Source: Zavarzinia compransoris (GTDB lineage: Bacteria; Pseudomonadota; Alphaproteobacteria; Zavarziniales; Zavarziniaceae). From it: a DNA stretch of 64,000 nt. The position numbers and the translations under genes are program-made. Every line of letters starts with the position of its first letter. Position 1 is the first letter of the stretch. This document shows positions 33,214 through 43,000 of this stretch, piece by piece. Under the pieces are notes generated by a model, which searched no databases, was not told the origin of the DNA, and saw only the letters and a list, made by a program, of their open reading frames with translations. The stretch covers positions 558,322 through 622,321 of the forward strand of contig NZ_QGLF01000002.1 of the NCBI RefSeq assembly GCF_003173055.1, in the 5' to 3' direction.

Positions 33214-33696
33214 ATGCCTGAAGTAACAAAACCCGCCCACCAGAAAGGCGACTTCCTCGTCAACTACGAAGAGAAGGTCTTCGAGGACGTGAAGGCCCAA
33301 CCGGGCGAGAAGGCCCTGGTCACCTTCCACACCGTCGCCTTCGAGGGGTCGATCGGCCTCGTCAACCTGCTCCAGGCGACCCGCCTGCTGCGCAAGGGCT
33401 TCGAGACCTCGGTCCTGCTCTATGGCCCGGGTGTGACGCTCGGCGTGCAGCGCGGCTTCCCGACGCTGGGCGACGAAGCCTTCCCCGGCCACCTGGCCAT
33501 GAACAACCAGATCGTGAAGTTCATGGGCGAGGGCGGCAAGGTCTATGCCTGCCGCTTCGCGCTCCAGGCGCTGTACGGCCATGGCGAACCCTCGCTGATC
33601 CCGGGGATCACGCCGATCAACCCGCTCGATGTGCTGGATCTCATCCTGCTGCATCGCCGCGACGGCGCCTTCATCCTCAACACCTGGACGCTCTGA
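33214..33696 (+). CDS. nitB: Nit1C cluster protein NitB (MSMEG_0572/Sll0783 family)
   Basis: A 160-residue protein. ATG 33214 is preferred over ATG 33208 because GGGGAG at 33201-33206 is at correct spacing only from the second. The family is defined by its constant place at the head of Nit1C clusters. The sequence ([40 protein letters not shown]) looks like a DsrE-type alpha/beta fold with a single Cys in VYACRF. The cyanobacterial relative Sll0783 is induced by nitrogen starvation and affects polyhydroxybutyrate formation. The biochemical role is unknown. It is the first gene behind the sigma-54 promoter. Confidence 0.85.
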   Translation: MPEVTKPAHQKGDFLVNYEEKVFEDVKAQPGEKALVTFHTVAFEGSIGLVNLLQATRLLRKGFETSVLLYGPGVTLGVQRGFPTLGDEAFPGHLAMNNQIVKFMGEGGKVYACRFALQALYGHGEPSLIPGITPINPLDVLDLILLHRRDGAFILNTWTL

Positions 33697-33698
33697 CC

Positions 33699-34745
33699 AT
33701 GTCGGCGGCCGGCGTGGTGAGGGCGGCGGCGGTGCAGATCGCCCCCGATATCGAGCGGCCGGAAGGCACGCTCGAGCGGGTGTGCAATGCCATCGCCGAA
33801 GCGGGGGACAGGGGCGCGCAGATCGTCGTCTTCCCCGAGACCTTCGTGCCCTACTACCCCTATTTCTCCTTCGTCCAGCCGCCGGTGCTGGCCGGGCCGG
33901 ACCACCTCCGCCTCTACGAGCATGCGGTGGCGGTGCCCGGTCCGGTAATCCAGGCGGTGGCGCGCGCCGCCGCCGCCCGGCGCATCGTGGTCGTGCTCGG
34001 CGTCAACGAGCGCGACCACGGCTCGCTCTACAATGCCCAATTGATCTTCGATGCCGACGGCAGCCTCGTCCTCAAGCGCCGCAAGATCACGCCGACCTAC
34101 CACGAGCGCATGATCTGGGGCCAGGGTGACGGTGCCGGTCTCCGCGTCGTCGAGACGGCGGCGGGCCGGGTCGGCGCGCTCGCCTGCTGGGAACATTACA
34201 ATCCTCTGGCGCGCTACAGCCTGATGGCCCAGCACGAGGAGATCCACGCCAGCCAGTTCCCGGGCTCGCTGGTCGGGCCGGTCTTCGCCGACCAGATGGA
34301 GGTGACGATCCGCCATCACGCGCTCGAAAGCGGCTGTTTCGTCGTCAATGCCACGGGCTGGCTGACCGACGAGCAGGTGAATGCGATCTCCGGCGATCCG
34401 AAGCTCCAGAAGGGCCTGCGCGGCGGTTGCTTCACCGCCATCGTCTCGCCCGAGGGCAGGCATGTGGTGCCGCCCCTGACCGCGGGCGAGGGCATCCTGG
34501 TCGCCGATCTCGACCTCGGCCTGATCACCAAGCGGAAGCGCATGATGGATTCGGTCGGCCATTACGCCCGGCCGGAGCTTCTCAGCCTTCATCTCGACAA
34601 CCGTCCGGCGCAGGCCCTGCGGGCCGCCGCCGAATTCCCGCCCCTGCCTGTCGCCAACCCCGTAGCGAGGAGTGCCAGCGATGAAGCCGATGCCGCAACA
34701 GGACCTGATCACCGAATTGCAGTCCTTCGGGGTTCGGCTGGCTGA
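33699..34745 (+). CDS. nitC: Nitrilase (Nit1C type)
   Basis: A 348-residue nitrilase that hydrolyses R-CN to the acid and ammonia. The catalytic triad is visible: Glu47 in [13 protein letters not shown], Lys129 in [12 protein letters not shown], and Cys163 in [13 protein letters not shown] with Glu165 beside it. It begins two bases after nitB. Its last 21 codons overlap nitD in another frame, an unusually long overlap for this operon. Nit1C nitrilases in Pseudomonas have been tied to cinnamonitrile use and to cyanide assimilation (from memory of published work). The natural substrate in this organism is not known. Confidence 0.93.
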   Translation: MSAAGVVRAAAVQIAPDIERPEGTLERVCNAIAEAGDRGAQIVVFPETFVPYYPYFSFVQPPVLAGPDHLRLYEHAVAVPGPVIQAVARAAAARRIVVVLGVNERDHGSLYNAQLIFDADGSLVLKRRKITPTYHERMIWGQGDGAGLRVVETAAGRVGALACWEHYNPLARYSLMAQHEEIHASQFPGSLVGPVFADQMEVTIRHHALESGCFVVNATGWLTDEQVNAISGDPKLQKGLRGGCFTAIVSPEGRHVVPPLTAGEGILVADLDLGLITKRKRMMDSVGHYARPELLSLHLDNRPAQALRAAAEFPPLPVANPVARSASDEADAATGPDHRIAVLRGSAG

Positions 34746-35778
34746 TCCGATCGCCGGCGCGCCCAGCCGAAGGGGCGGCGCCGGGCCTTCGGACCACAAG
34801 GCGATGACGGTCGAGGGCCGCACCGTGATGGTGCCGGTCCATACCGCCGGTGCCTTCGCCTCGCCCTATGTCGCCTCGCGCCCGGACGCGGCAGGTCTCT
34901 CGACCGTCCACCGCGACGGGGTGGCGGTGGGCACGGTCAGCTTCCCGTTCCAGCCGCGCTTCTATGCCCTGCAGACGCTGGACGGCATTCCCTATTCGAA
35001 GATCGCCACCCTGCACGGGCGCGACGTGCTCGCCACCACCATCCTGCAGACCTGCATCCGCTACCAGAGCCGGACCAAGACCTGCCAGTTCTGCGCGATC
35101 GGCCAGTCCCTGGCGGCGGGGCGCACCATCGCCCACAAGACGCCGGAGCAATTGGCCGAGGTCGCCCGCGCCGCCGTCCTGCTCGACGGCGTGAAGCACA
35201 TGGTGATGACCACCGGCACGCCCAATGTTACCGACCGGGGCGCCGCGGTCCTGTGCGACAGCGCCTTCGCGGTCAAGGCCGCGATCGACCTGCCGATCCA
35301 GGGTCAATGCGAGCCGCCGGACGACGACCAGTGGTTCCACCGCATGAAGGCCGCGGGCGTCGATGCCCTCGGCATGCATCTCGAAGTGGTGACGCCCGAA
35401 TTGCGCCGCCGGATCATGCCGGGCAAGGCCGGCGTGCCCATCGCCCGCTATCTCGATGCTTTCGCCGCCGCCGTGCCGGTGTTCGGCCGCGGCCAGGTCT
35501 CGACCTATATCCTGGCCGGCCTCGGCGACAGCCGGGAGGCGATCCTGTCGATGGCGGAAACGCTGGTCGGGCTCGGCGTCTATCCCTTCGTCGTGCCCTT
35601 CGTGCCGATCTCGGGCACGCCGCTCGAAGACCACCCGGCGCCCAGCCCCCAGTTCATGCGCGAGATCCTGGCGCCACTGGGCGCCATGCTGAAGGCGGCG
35701 GGGCTGAAGTCCGGCGACATCAAGGCCGGCTGCGGCAAATGCGGCGCCTGTTCGGCGCTGGCCAGCTTCGAGGATTGA
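34681..35778 (+). CDS. nitD: Radical SAM protein NitD (MSMEG_0568 family) with atypical CX9CX2C motif
   Basis: A 365-residue radical S-adenosylmethionine enzyme. The cluster-binding cysteines are Cys125, Cys135 and Cys138 ([14 protein letters not shown]), a CX9CX2C spacing instead of the usual CX3CX2C. The C terminus has a second group, Cys351, Cys354 and Cys357 (CGKCGAC), which could bind another Fe-S cluster or metal. I chose ATG 34681, eight bases after GAGGAG; a GTG nine bases earlier is poorly spaced. The start lies inside nitC. The reaction catalysed is unknown. The family is confined mostly to Nit1C clusters, suggesting it makes or modifies the nitrilase substrate (inference). Confidence 0.88.
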   Translation: MKPMPQQDLITELQSFGVRLADPIAGAPSRRGGAGPSDHKAMTVEGRTVMVPVHTAGAFASPYVASRPDAAGLSTVHRDGVAVGTVSFPFQPRFYALQTLDGIPYSKIATLHGRDVLATTILQTCIRYQSRTKTCQFCAIGQSLAAGRTIAHKTPEQLAEVARAAVLLDGVKHMVMTTGTPNVTDRGAAVLCDSAFAVKAAIDLPIQGQCEPPDDDQWFHRMKAAGVDALGMHLEVVTPELRRRIMPGKAGVPIARYLDAFAAAVPVFGRGQVSTYILAGLGDSREAILSMAETLVGLGVYPFVVPFVPISGTPLEDHPAPSPQFMREILAPLGAMLKAAGLKSGDIKAGCGKCGACSALASFED

Positions 35779-35781
35779 GCC

Positions 35782-36324
35782 ATGTTGTTCGAACCCGTCC
35801 TGCCCTATGTCGCCGGCGAGGCCCGGGTGAAATTCGCCACCGCGCCTTGGGAACGGGACGGCGCCCTTGCCCTGCGCCGCCAGGTGTTCTGCCGGGAACA
35901 GCGGCTTTTCGAGCGTGACGACAGGGATGACACCGATTCAAGGGCCATCGCCCTGGTCGCCCTGGCGCCGATCTTCGGCGTGCCCGATCAGGTGGTCGGC
36001 ACGGTGCGCATCCACGAGGATGCGCCCGGGCTCTGGGGCGGTTCGCGCCTGGCGGTGGAGCCGGCGTGGCGCCGCCTGGGCGCGCTCGGCAGCGGCTTGA
36101 TCCGGCTGGCGGTTTCGTCCGCGACGGCCAGGGGCTGCCGGCGCTTCCTGGCCCATGTCCAGGCGCAGAATGCGCCGCTGTTCCACCGGCTGCACTGGCA
36201 AACCCTCGATGTCGTCGACCTGCACGGGTGCGACCATCACCTGATGGAGGCGGATCTCGCCCATTACCCGCCCTTTCCGGCGGGCGAGGCCGGTTTCGCC
36301 GTGCTGATCGGGCGGGGGCGCTGA
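35782..36324 (+). CDS. nitE: GNAT-family N-acetyltransferase NitE (MSMEG_0567 type)
   Basis: A 180-residue GNAT protein. The acetyl-CoA phosphate-binding segment is SRLAVEPAWRRLGALGSGLI, with RRLGALG matching the Q/RxxGxG/A pattern. The preceding strand VVGTVRIHED is also conserved. The early block ALRRQVFCREQRLFERDDRD is a family feature of the N-terminal part. It starts three bases after nitD stops and its stop overlaps the nitF start (TGATGG). It should transfer an acetyl or acyl group to an amine intermediate in the Nit1C pathway; the acceptor is unknown. Confidence 0.85.
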   Translation: MLFEPVLPYVAGEARVKFATAPWERDGALALRRQVFCREQRLFERDDRDDTDSRAIALVALAPIFGVPDQVVGTVRIHEDAPGLWGGSRLAVEPAWRRLGALGSGLIRLAVSSATARGCRRFLAHVQAQNAPLFHRLHWQTLDVVDLHGCDHHLMEADLAHYPPFPAGEAGFAVLIGRGR

Positions 36325-37316
36325 TGGCGATCGGGGATCTGGCCCGCCACCTGGTCGAGGCCCGGGGCCTTGGCCACAAGCGCGACATCGGCGCGGTGAT
36401 GGCGGCGCTCGGCCTCGGCGGGACAACACCCGTCGCGGTCGGCGACGATTGCGCCGCGATCCCGGACGGGGACGGTTACCTGCTGTTCGCGATCGAGGGC
36501 TTTCTCAACGAATTCGTCGCGGCCGAGCCCTGGTTTTCCGGCTATTGCGGCGTGATGGTCAATGTTTCCGACATTGCCGCCATGGGCGGGCGGCCGCTGG
36601 CCGTGGTCGATGCCCTGTGGAGCCGGGACGGCGACCATGCCGGTCCCATCCTCAAGGGGCTGGCGGCGGGCAGTGCCGCCTATGGCGTGCCCATCGTCGG
36701 CGGCCATTCCAACACGCGGAATGCCGGCGGCGAGCAATTGTCGGTCGCCGTCCTCGGCCGGGCGCGCAGGCTGCTGACCAGTTTCGATGCCGCCGCCGGG
36801 GACCGGCTGCTGATGGCGATCGACCTGCGCGGGCGCTATCGCGAGCCCTATCCCTATTGGGATTGCAGCAGCTGGGGCACGCCGCCCCGCCTGCGCGCCG
36901 AGATCGAGCTTCTGCCCGCGATCGCCGAGGCCGGCCTCGCCAGCGCCGCCAAGGATATCAGCATGGCGGGCGCGGTCGGCACCGCCTTGATGCTGCTCGA
37001 ATGTTCCGGCCTTGGTGCCACCATCGACGTTACCCGCATTCCCCGGCCGGACGGCGTGGCGCTGGAACGCTGGCTCGTCTCCTTCCCCAGCTTCGGCTAT
37101 GTGCTGGCGGCGCCCGCCCGCCATGCCGAGGCGGTCATCGCCCGTTTCGCGGCCCTCGGCATTGCTTGCGCCGATGTCGGTGAATGCGACGAAACGGGCC
37201 TCGTCTCCATCCGAGACGGGGCCGGCACGGCGCCGGTCTGGGATTTCCGGGCGCAGCCGCTGATCGGCTGCGGCCCCGGGGCCAGCGAGGAAAGGGTGCG
37301 TTCATGCCTGAAGTGA
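36324..37316 (+). CDS. nitF: AIR synthase-like (PurM/ThiL fold) protein NitF (Sll0787 family)
   Basis: A 330-residue ATP-binding enzyme of the PurM/ThiL/SelD superfamily. The metal-nucleotide motif is AVGDDCAAI with Asp41-Asp42, followed by VNVSDIAAMGG at 79-89. GGHSNTRN and SAAKDISMAGAVG carry further superfamily residues. These enzymes activate carbonyl, amide or selenide oxygen or sulfur with ATP, so NitF may phosphorylate an intermediate ahead of ring closure or substitution (inference). The start ATG overlaps the nitE stop by one base, and its end overlaps nitG by 13 bases, so translation is coupled along the operon. Confidence 0.87.
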   Translation: MAIGDLARHLVEARGLGHKRDIGAVMAALGLGGTTPVAVGDDCAAIPDGDGYLLFAIEGFLNEFVAAEPWFSGYCGVMVNVSDIAAMGGRPLAVVDALWSRDGDHAGPILKGLAAGSAAYGVPIVGGHSNTRNAGGEQLSVAVLGRARRLLTSFDAAAGDRLLMAIDLRGRYREPYPYWDCSSWGTPPRLRAEIELLPAIAEAGLASAAKDISMAGAVGTALMLLECSGLGATIDVTRIPRPDGVALERWLVSFPSFGYVLAAPARHAEAVIARFAALGIACADVGECDETGLVSIRDGAGTAPVWDFRAQPLIGCGPGASEERVRSCLK

Positions 37317-37591
37317 TCTTCACCCTGCGCTGGCCCGACGGTGCCACGGAGCAATGCTATTCCCCTTCGACCGCCATCGCCGAGCATCTGAGCGCCGGCG
37401 CCACCTATCCCCTGGCCGAATTCCTCGTCCGCAGCCGGGCCGGGCTCGGCGCGGCGAGCGAGCGGGTGCGCGCCCGCTACGGCTTTCCCTGTTCAAGGGC
37501 GATGGGCCAATTGGCCCGCATCGAACAGGCCGCCAGCAGTTTCACCGCCTTGCCCGATGCGGCCGTCACCGTCGTCGCGCTGAAATCCTGA
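37304..37591 (+). CDS. nitG: Small Nit1C protein NitG (MSMEG_0570 family)
   Basis: A 95-residue protein starting at ATG 37304, which overlaps the end of nitF. It opens MPEVIFTLRWPDGATEQCYS and continues with YPLAEFLVRSRAGLGAASER and FPCSRAMGQLARIE. The family is known only from Nit1C-type nitrogen-response clusters and has no assigned activity. Two Cys residues (in TEQCYS and FPCSR) are the only obvious reactive groups. The size and position suggest a carrier or accessory subunit for neighbouring enzymes; this is a guess. Confidence 0.82.
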   Translation: MPEVIFTLRWPDGATEQCYSPSTAIAEHLSAGATYPLAEFLVRSRAGLGAASERVRARYGFPCSRAMGQLARIEQAASSFTALPDAAVTVVALKS

Positions 37592-37601
37592 GGAACCCAC
37601 C

Positions 37602-38843
37602 ATGACCCATTATCCCGTGATCGTGATCGGCGGCGGCCAGGCCGGCCTGTCCATGAGCTATTACCTGCAACAGGCGGGGATCGGGCACCTGATCCTGGAA
37701 AAACACGCGCCGGGCCATGCCTGGCGGACCGAGCGCTGGGATAATTTCTGCCTGGTGACGCCGAACTGGCAGTGCCAGTTGCCGGGCTTTCCCTATCCGG
37801 GCGGCGATCCGTTCGGCTTCATGAAGAAGGACGAGATCCTCGGCTATATCGATGCCTATGTCGCCCTGATCGAGCCGCCGCTGCTGACCGGGGTCACGGT
37901 CACCGCGCTGCGCCGCGAGGGCGGGACCTATGTGGTCGAAAGCACGGCCGGGACCTATAGCGCCGATCAGGTGGTGGTCGCGGTCGGCGGCTATCACATT
38001 GCCAATATCCCGCGCGTGGGCGAACGCCTGCCGGAGACGGTGCTCCAGGTCCATTCGTCGCACTATCGCAATGCGGCGGCCCTGCCCGAGGGGGCGGTGC
38101 TGGTGGTCGGGTCCGGCCAGTCGGGCTGCCAGATCGCCGAGGACCTGCATCTCGAAGGCCGGCAGGTCCATCTCTGCGTCGGCAGCGCGCCGCGCTCGCC
38201 CCGGCGCTATCGCGGGCGCGATGCGGTCGAATGGCTGTGCGACATGGGCCATTACGACATGCCGGTGGACCGCCATCCCCTGGGCGAAAAGGTGCGCGGC
38301 AAGGCCAACCACTATCTGACCGGGCGCGACGGCGGACGCGAGATCGACCTGCGCCGCTTCGCGCTTCAGGGCATGAGGCTGCACGGCCGCCTGCGCGGGG
38401 TGGACAACGGCCGCCTGCTGCTGGGCGACGATCTCGCCGCCAATCTCGATGCGGCGGACGCCGCCTATATGCGCATCCGCGCCGGGATCGACGCCTATCT
38501 GGCCGAACAGGGCATCGCGGCACCGGAAGAGCCGCCCTATGTCCCGCCCTGGCAGCCGGAAGCGGTGGCGGCGGAGCTTGACCTTGCCGCGGCCGGCATC
38601 ACCAGCGTGATCTGGGCGACGGGCTTTCGCTCCAACTTCACCTGGGTCGAGGTGCCGGTCTTCGACGGCAAGGGTTACCCGACCCATCGGCGCGGCGTCT
38701 CGGCGGTGCCGGGGCTTTATTTCCTGGGGCTGCCCTGGCTCTATACCTGGGGCTCGGGCCGGTTCTCGGGCGTTGCGCGCGATGCCGGCCATATCGCCGA
38801 AGTGATCGCGGGCGCTCTCGGCGCGCTCAGGCAGAGCGCCTGA
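37602..38843 (+). CDS. nitH: FAD-dependent oxidoreductase NitH (MSMEG_0569 family flavin monooxygenase-like)
   Basis: A 413-residue flavoprotein with two Rossmann motifs: GGGQAG for FAD at 10-15 and GSGQSG for NAD(P)H at 170-175. The linker PRVGERLPETVLQVHSSHYRN is a degenerate version of the FMO/Baeyer-Villiger fingerprint. VIWATGFRSN (residues 345-354) is the usual ATG-type block. N-hydroxylating or oxygenating activity is therefore plausible. It is the last gene of Nit1C, ten bases behind nitG. Its 3' end overlaps the convergent MFS gene by 17 bases. An oxygenase in this set would fit the oxygen demand reported for bacterial cyanide assimilation (inference). Confidence 0.87.
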   Translation: MTHYPVIVIGGGQAGLSMSYYLQQAGIGHLILEKHAPGHAWRTERWDNFCLVTPNWQCQLPGFPYPGGDPFGFMKKDEILGYIDAYVALIEPPLLTGVTVTALRREGGTYVVESTAGTYSADQVVVAVGGYHIANIPRVGERLPETVLQVHSSHYRNAAALPEGAVLVVGSGQSGCQIAEDLHLEGRQVHLCVGSAPRSPRRYRGRDAVEWLCDMGHYDMPVDRHPLGEKVRGKANHYLTGRDGGREIDLRRFALQGMRLHGRLRGVDNGRLLLGDDLAANLDAADAAYMRIRAGIDAYLAEQGIAAPEEPPYVPPWQPEAVAAELDLAAAGITSVIWATGFRSNFTWVEVPVFDGKGYPTHRRGVSAVPGLYFLGLPWLYTWGSGRFSGVARDAGHIAEVIAGALGALRQSA

Positions 38844-40035
38844 GCGCAAGCGCGGCGAGGCCAAGGCCGATCAGGCCCAGCACGCCGGCCAGCAGGAAGG
38901 CGGCGCCCGGGAAATGCACCGGCGCCGCCGGCCCGATGAAATGGGCGAAGGTCCAGGTCCCGATCAGGGGGCCGAAGACGGCGGCAAGCCCGGTCACGCC
39001 GCTGATCGTGCCTTGCAGCAGGCCCTGTTCGTTTTCCCGCACCGCATTGGCGACCAGGGCCTGGGCCGCCGGCCCCGCCGCCATGGCGACGAGAAGGAGG
39101 GACAGGGCGGCATAGACCTGCCAGCCGGCCGCGGCGAAGGCGAGGGCGAAGCAGAACAGGCTCATGCCCGCGATGCCCGCCATCAGGGCGCGGCCGGGGC
39201 CGAGGCGGCGGATCAGCAGGGGCGCCATGCCCGCCTGGGCGATGATGGCGACGATGCCGAGCGCGCCCAGCGACAGCCCGACCTCGCGCGGGCCCCAGCC
39301 CAATTGCACGTCGGTGAACAGCACCCAACTGGCCTGGATGCCGGAATGGGCCAGCATGAACAGGAAGACCACCGCCATCAGCCCGCCGATCAGCGGATGC
39401 CGCCACCACGACAGCACCCCGCCCAGCGGGTTCAGCGCCCCGAGGTCGAGCGGGCGGCGCCGCTCCGCCGGCAGGCTTTCCGGCAGCACCAGAAGGCCAT
39501 AGAGGGCGTTCAGCCCGGTCAGGGCGGCGGCGACATAGAAGGGCACGCGCGGCCCGAATTCGCCGAGAAAGCCGCCGAGCGCCGGTCCCGAGACGAAACC
39601 GATGCCGAACACCGTGCCCGCGATCGCGAAGGCCCGGCCCCGGTTCTCAGGGCTGGCGCTATCGGCGACATAGGCGGTGGCGGCGGCGCTGCTGGCGCCG
39701 CACACGCCGGCGAAAAAGCGCGCGGCGATGAGAAGGCCGATGGAACCCGCCAGGGCCGCGACCAGATGATCGATGGCGGCTCCCGCCATGGCCAGCAGCA
39801 GGACCGGCCGGCGGCCGAAACGGTCCGACAGGCGCCCGAGCAGGGGGGCGCAGACGAAGGTGGCGCCGGCATAGGCCGCCTGCATCACGCCGAAGGCGGC
39901 ACTGCCGGCGGCCGCATCGCCGCCGGCCAGGCTGGCGACCAGATGGGGCACCACCGGCACGACGAGCCCGAAGCCGAGTGCATCGAGAAAGATGGTGAGC
40001 AGGATGAAACGCGCGGCGTGTCTGTTGTCGGCCAT
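38827..40035 (-). CDS. MFS drug efflux transporter, TetA-like
   Basis: A 402-residue 12-helix major-facilitator protein. Motif A between helices 2 and 3 is GRLSDRFGRRPVLL, and motif C in helix 5 is GIGFVSGPALGGFLGEFGPR, characteristic of antiporters. The second half includes SWVLFTDVQLGWGPREVGLS as in the tetracycline/TCR group. It begins four bases after the RND gene ends, so it is probably the last gene of the efflux operon on this strand. The drug or metabolite exported cannot be deduced; proton-coupled export of small hydrophobic compounds is the family role. Confidence 0.85.
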   Translation of the reverse strand: MADNRHAARFILLTIFLDALGFGLVVPVVPHLVASLAGGDAAAGSAAFGVMQAAYAGATFVCAPLLGRLSDRFGRRPVLLLAMAGAAIDHLVAALAGSIGLLIAARFFAGVCGASSAAATAYVADSASPENRGRAFAIAGTVFGIGFVSGPALGGFLGEFGPRVPFYVAAALTGLNALYGLLVLPESLPAERRRPLDLGALNPLGGVLSWWRHPLIGGLMAVVFLFMLAHSGIQASWVLFTDVQLGWGPREVGLSLGALGIVAIIAQAGMAPLLIRRLGPGRALMAGIAGMSLFCFALAFAAAGWQVYAALSLLLVAMAAGPAAQALVANAVRENEQGLLQGTISGVTGLAAVFGPLIGTWTFAHFIGPAAPVHFPGAAFLLAGVLGLIGLGLAALALRRSA

Positions 40036-40039
40036 GATC

Positions 40040-43000
40040 TCACTCGGCCGGGAGGTCGGCGGGCAGCCAGCGCGAGCGGCGCCGCCCGCGCATCCGGTCG
40101 ACCGCGATATAGACCACCGGGGTGGTATAGATGGTGACGAATTGCGCCGCGATCAGGCCGCCGACGATGGCGATGCCCAGCGGCTGGCGCAGTTCCGAGC
40201 CGATGCCGACCCCGATCGCCAGCGGCACGGCGCCGAAGACGGCGGCCATGGTGGTCATGGTGATCGGGCGGAAGCGCAGTTTCGCCGCGCGCACGATGGC
40301 GTCCCGGGGCGACAGGCCCAGTTCCCGCTCCGCCACCAGGGCGAAATCGACCATCATGATCGCATTCTTCATCACGATGCCGATCAGCAGGATCAGCGCG
40401 ATGGCGGCGATGAAGGAGAATTCGGTGCCGGTGACCAGCAGGGCCAGCAGGGCCCCCACCCCGGACGACGGGATGGTGGAAAGAATGGTCAGGGGATGGG
40501 CATAGCTTTCGTACAGCATGCCGAGGACGAGATAGATGGCGACGATGGCACCCAGCAGCATCCACCCCTGGGCCCGGTTGGCATCGGCGGCGGCCTTGGC
40601 GTCGCCGGCGAAAAGGCCGGTGATGCCGGGCGGCGCATTGGCCTTGCCGGCGGCGGCCCGGATGGCATCCATGGCGGTGCCGAGCGCCACCCCCGGCCCC
40701 AGGTTGAAGCCGATGGTGATGGCCGGCAATTGCCCCATATGGTTGATCTGCACCGGCGACAGGCCGGTTTCCAGGCGGGTGACGGCGGCCAGCGGCACCT
40801 GCGCCCCGTCGCGCCCCGTCACATAGAGCCGGTTCAGGACGTCGAGCGTGCCCCGGTCCGAGGCCCGCACTTCCAGCACGACCTTGGCCTGGTCGAATTC
40901 CTTGTAGATCGTCGCCACCTGGCGCTGGCCGAAGGCATTGTAAAGGGCAATGTCGATCTCGGCCGTGCTGACGCCGAGGCGGGCGGCGCTTTCCCGGTCG
41001 ATGGTCAGATGCGCGCTGCGGCCGTTGGCGTTCTGGTCGGTCGAGACGTCGGCGAGTTCGGGCATGCCGCGCATGATGTCGCGCATGGTCGAGACCCAGG
41101 TTTCGAGCTTGGCGAGGTCGGGGCCGGTCAGCGTGTATTGATAGGCGGCGCGCCCGGCCCGGCCGCCCACGGCGAAATCGTCGACCGGGGAGAGATAGGT
41201 GTCGATGCCGTAGACCCGGGCCAATTTCGGGCGCAGGCGCTCCACCACTTCGGCGGCGCTGAGGTCGCGCTCGCCGAAACCCTTCAGGTTCACGGTGATG
41301 CTGCCGTTGTTCATGGCGTTGAACAGGCCGACGCCGACGGCGGAACTGACGCTGGCGACGGCGGGATCGGCCAGGATCATGCGCACCACCTCGCCCTGGC
41401 GGTCGCGCATGGCTTCGAAGGAAATGTCGGGCGGGCCGTCGGTAATGCCCTTGATCACGCCGGTGTCCTGCTTGGGCAGGAAGCCCTGGGGCACCACGCC
41501 GAACAGCGACAGGCCGAGAACCATGGCGACGACGACGACCCCCAGCATGGTCCAGGGCCGGGTCAGCGCCGCATCCAGGCTGCGGCCATAGCCGTCGGTC
41601 AGGCGGGTGAAGAAACGCTCGATCGCGGCGCTGGTCCGGCCTTCCGGCTTTTCCCGGCCCCGGGGCGGCAGCAGGTGGCCGCACATCATGGGCGTGATCG
41701 TCAGCGAGATGAAGGCGGAGAGAACGATGGCCACCGCCAGCGTCACGCCGAATTCCTGGAAGAAGCGCCCCAGGATGCCGGGCATGAACAGGATCGGGAC
41801 CAGCGCCGCCAAAAGCGAGGCGGTGAGCGAGACGACGGTGAAGGCGATCTGCCGTGCCCCCCGGGCGGCGGCGGCCATCGGCGTCTCGCCCTGTTCGATC
41901 AGGCGGAAGACATTCTCGATCATCACGATCGTATCGTCGACGATGAAGCCGATGGCCAGGATCAGCGCCATGATCGACAGGTTGTCGAGACTGTAGCCGA
42001 GCAGATACATGACGGCGAAAGTCCCCGCGACCGCGACCGGAATGGTGACCGAGGGGATGAAGGTCGCCCAGAACCGGCGCAGGAACAGGGCGATCACCAT
42101 GATCACCAGGGCGGTCGAGAGCAGCAGGGTCAATTGCAGGTCGACGATGCCGGCGCGCAGGATCTTGGTGCGGTCGGCCACCACCTGGACCTCGATCGCC
42201 GGCGGGATCAGCGGGCGCACCTCGGCCAGTTTGGCGTGCACGGCATCGACCACGTCGATCGTATTGGCGCCCGGGCGCTTGCGCACCTCGACCAGCACCG
42301 CGCGCTTGCCGTTCAGCCACGAGCCGACCTTGGCGTTGGTCACATCGTCGGTCACCTCGGCGACGTCGCGAAGGCGGATCGCGCCATTGCCCCGCCAGGC
42401 GATGACCTGGGCGGCGAAGGCCGCGGCATCGGGCAATTGGTCGTTGGCGGCGATGGTCAGGCTTTTTTCCGGGCCGTCCAGGCTGCCTTTCGGGGCCATG
42501 GCGCTGACGGCGGACAGCGCCGACCGGACATCCTCGGTCGAGAGGCCGAGGGCGGCGAGGCGGACCGGATCGAGGGCCACGCGCACCGCCGTCTTGTCCG
42601 CACCGCTGACCGAAACCTGCGAGACGCCGGGGATCTGCGACAGTTTCTGGGTCAGGATCTGGTCCGCGATGTCATAGACGCTGGCCGCCGGCAGAATGTC
42701 GGAGGCGAGCGCCATGGTGATCACGGGAAAGATGTTGGGATTGGCCTTGATGTAGAAGGGCGGCGCCGGCAGGTCGGCGGGCAGGGTGGCGGCGGCGGCA
42801 TTGATCGCCGCCTGGACGTCGCGGGCGACGCCGTCGATATCGCGGTCGATGTCGAACTGGGCGACGATGGTGGAACCGCCGACCGAATTGATCGAGGTGA
42901 GTTCGGTCAGGCCGCCGATGACGCCCAATTGCCGCTCCAGCGGCGTCGCCACCGCGGCGGCCATGGTTTCCGGGCTGGCGCCGGGCAGGCTGGCGCGTAC

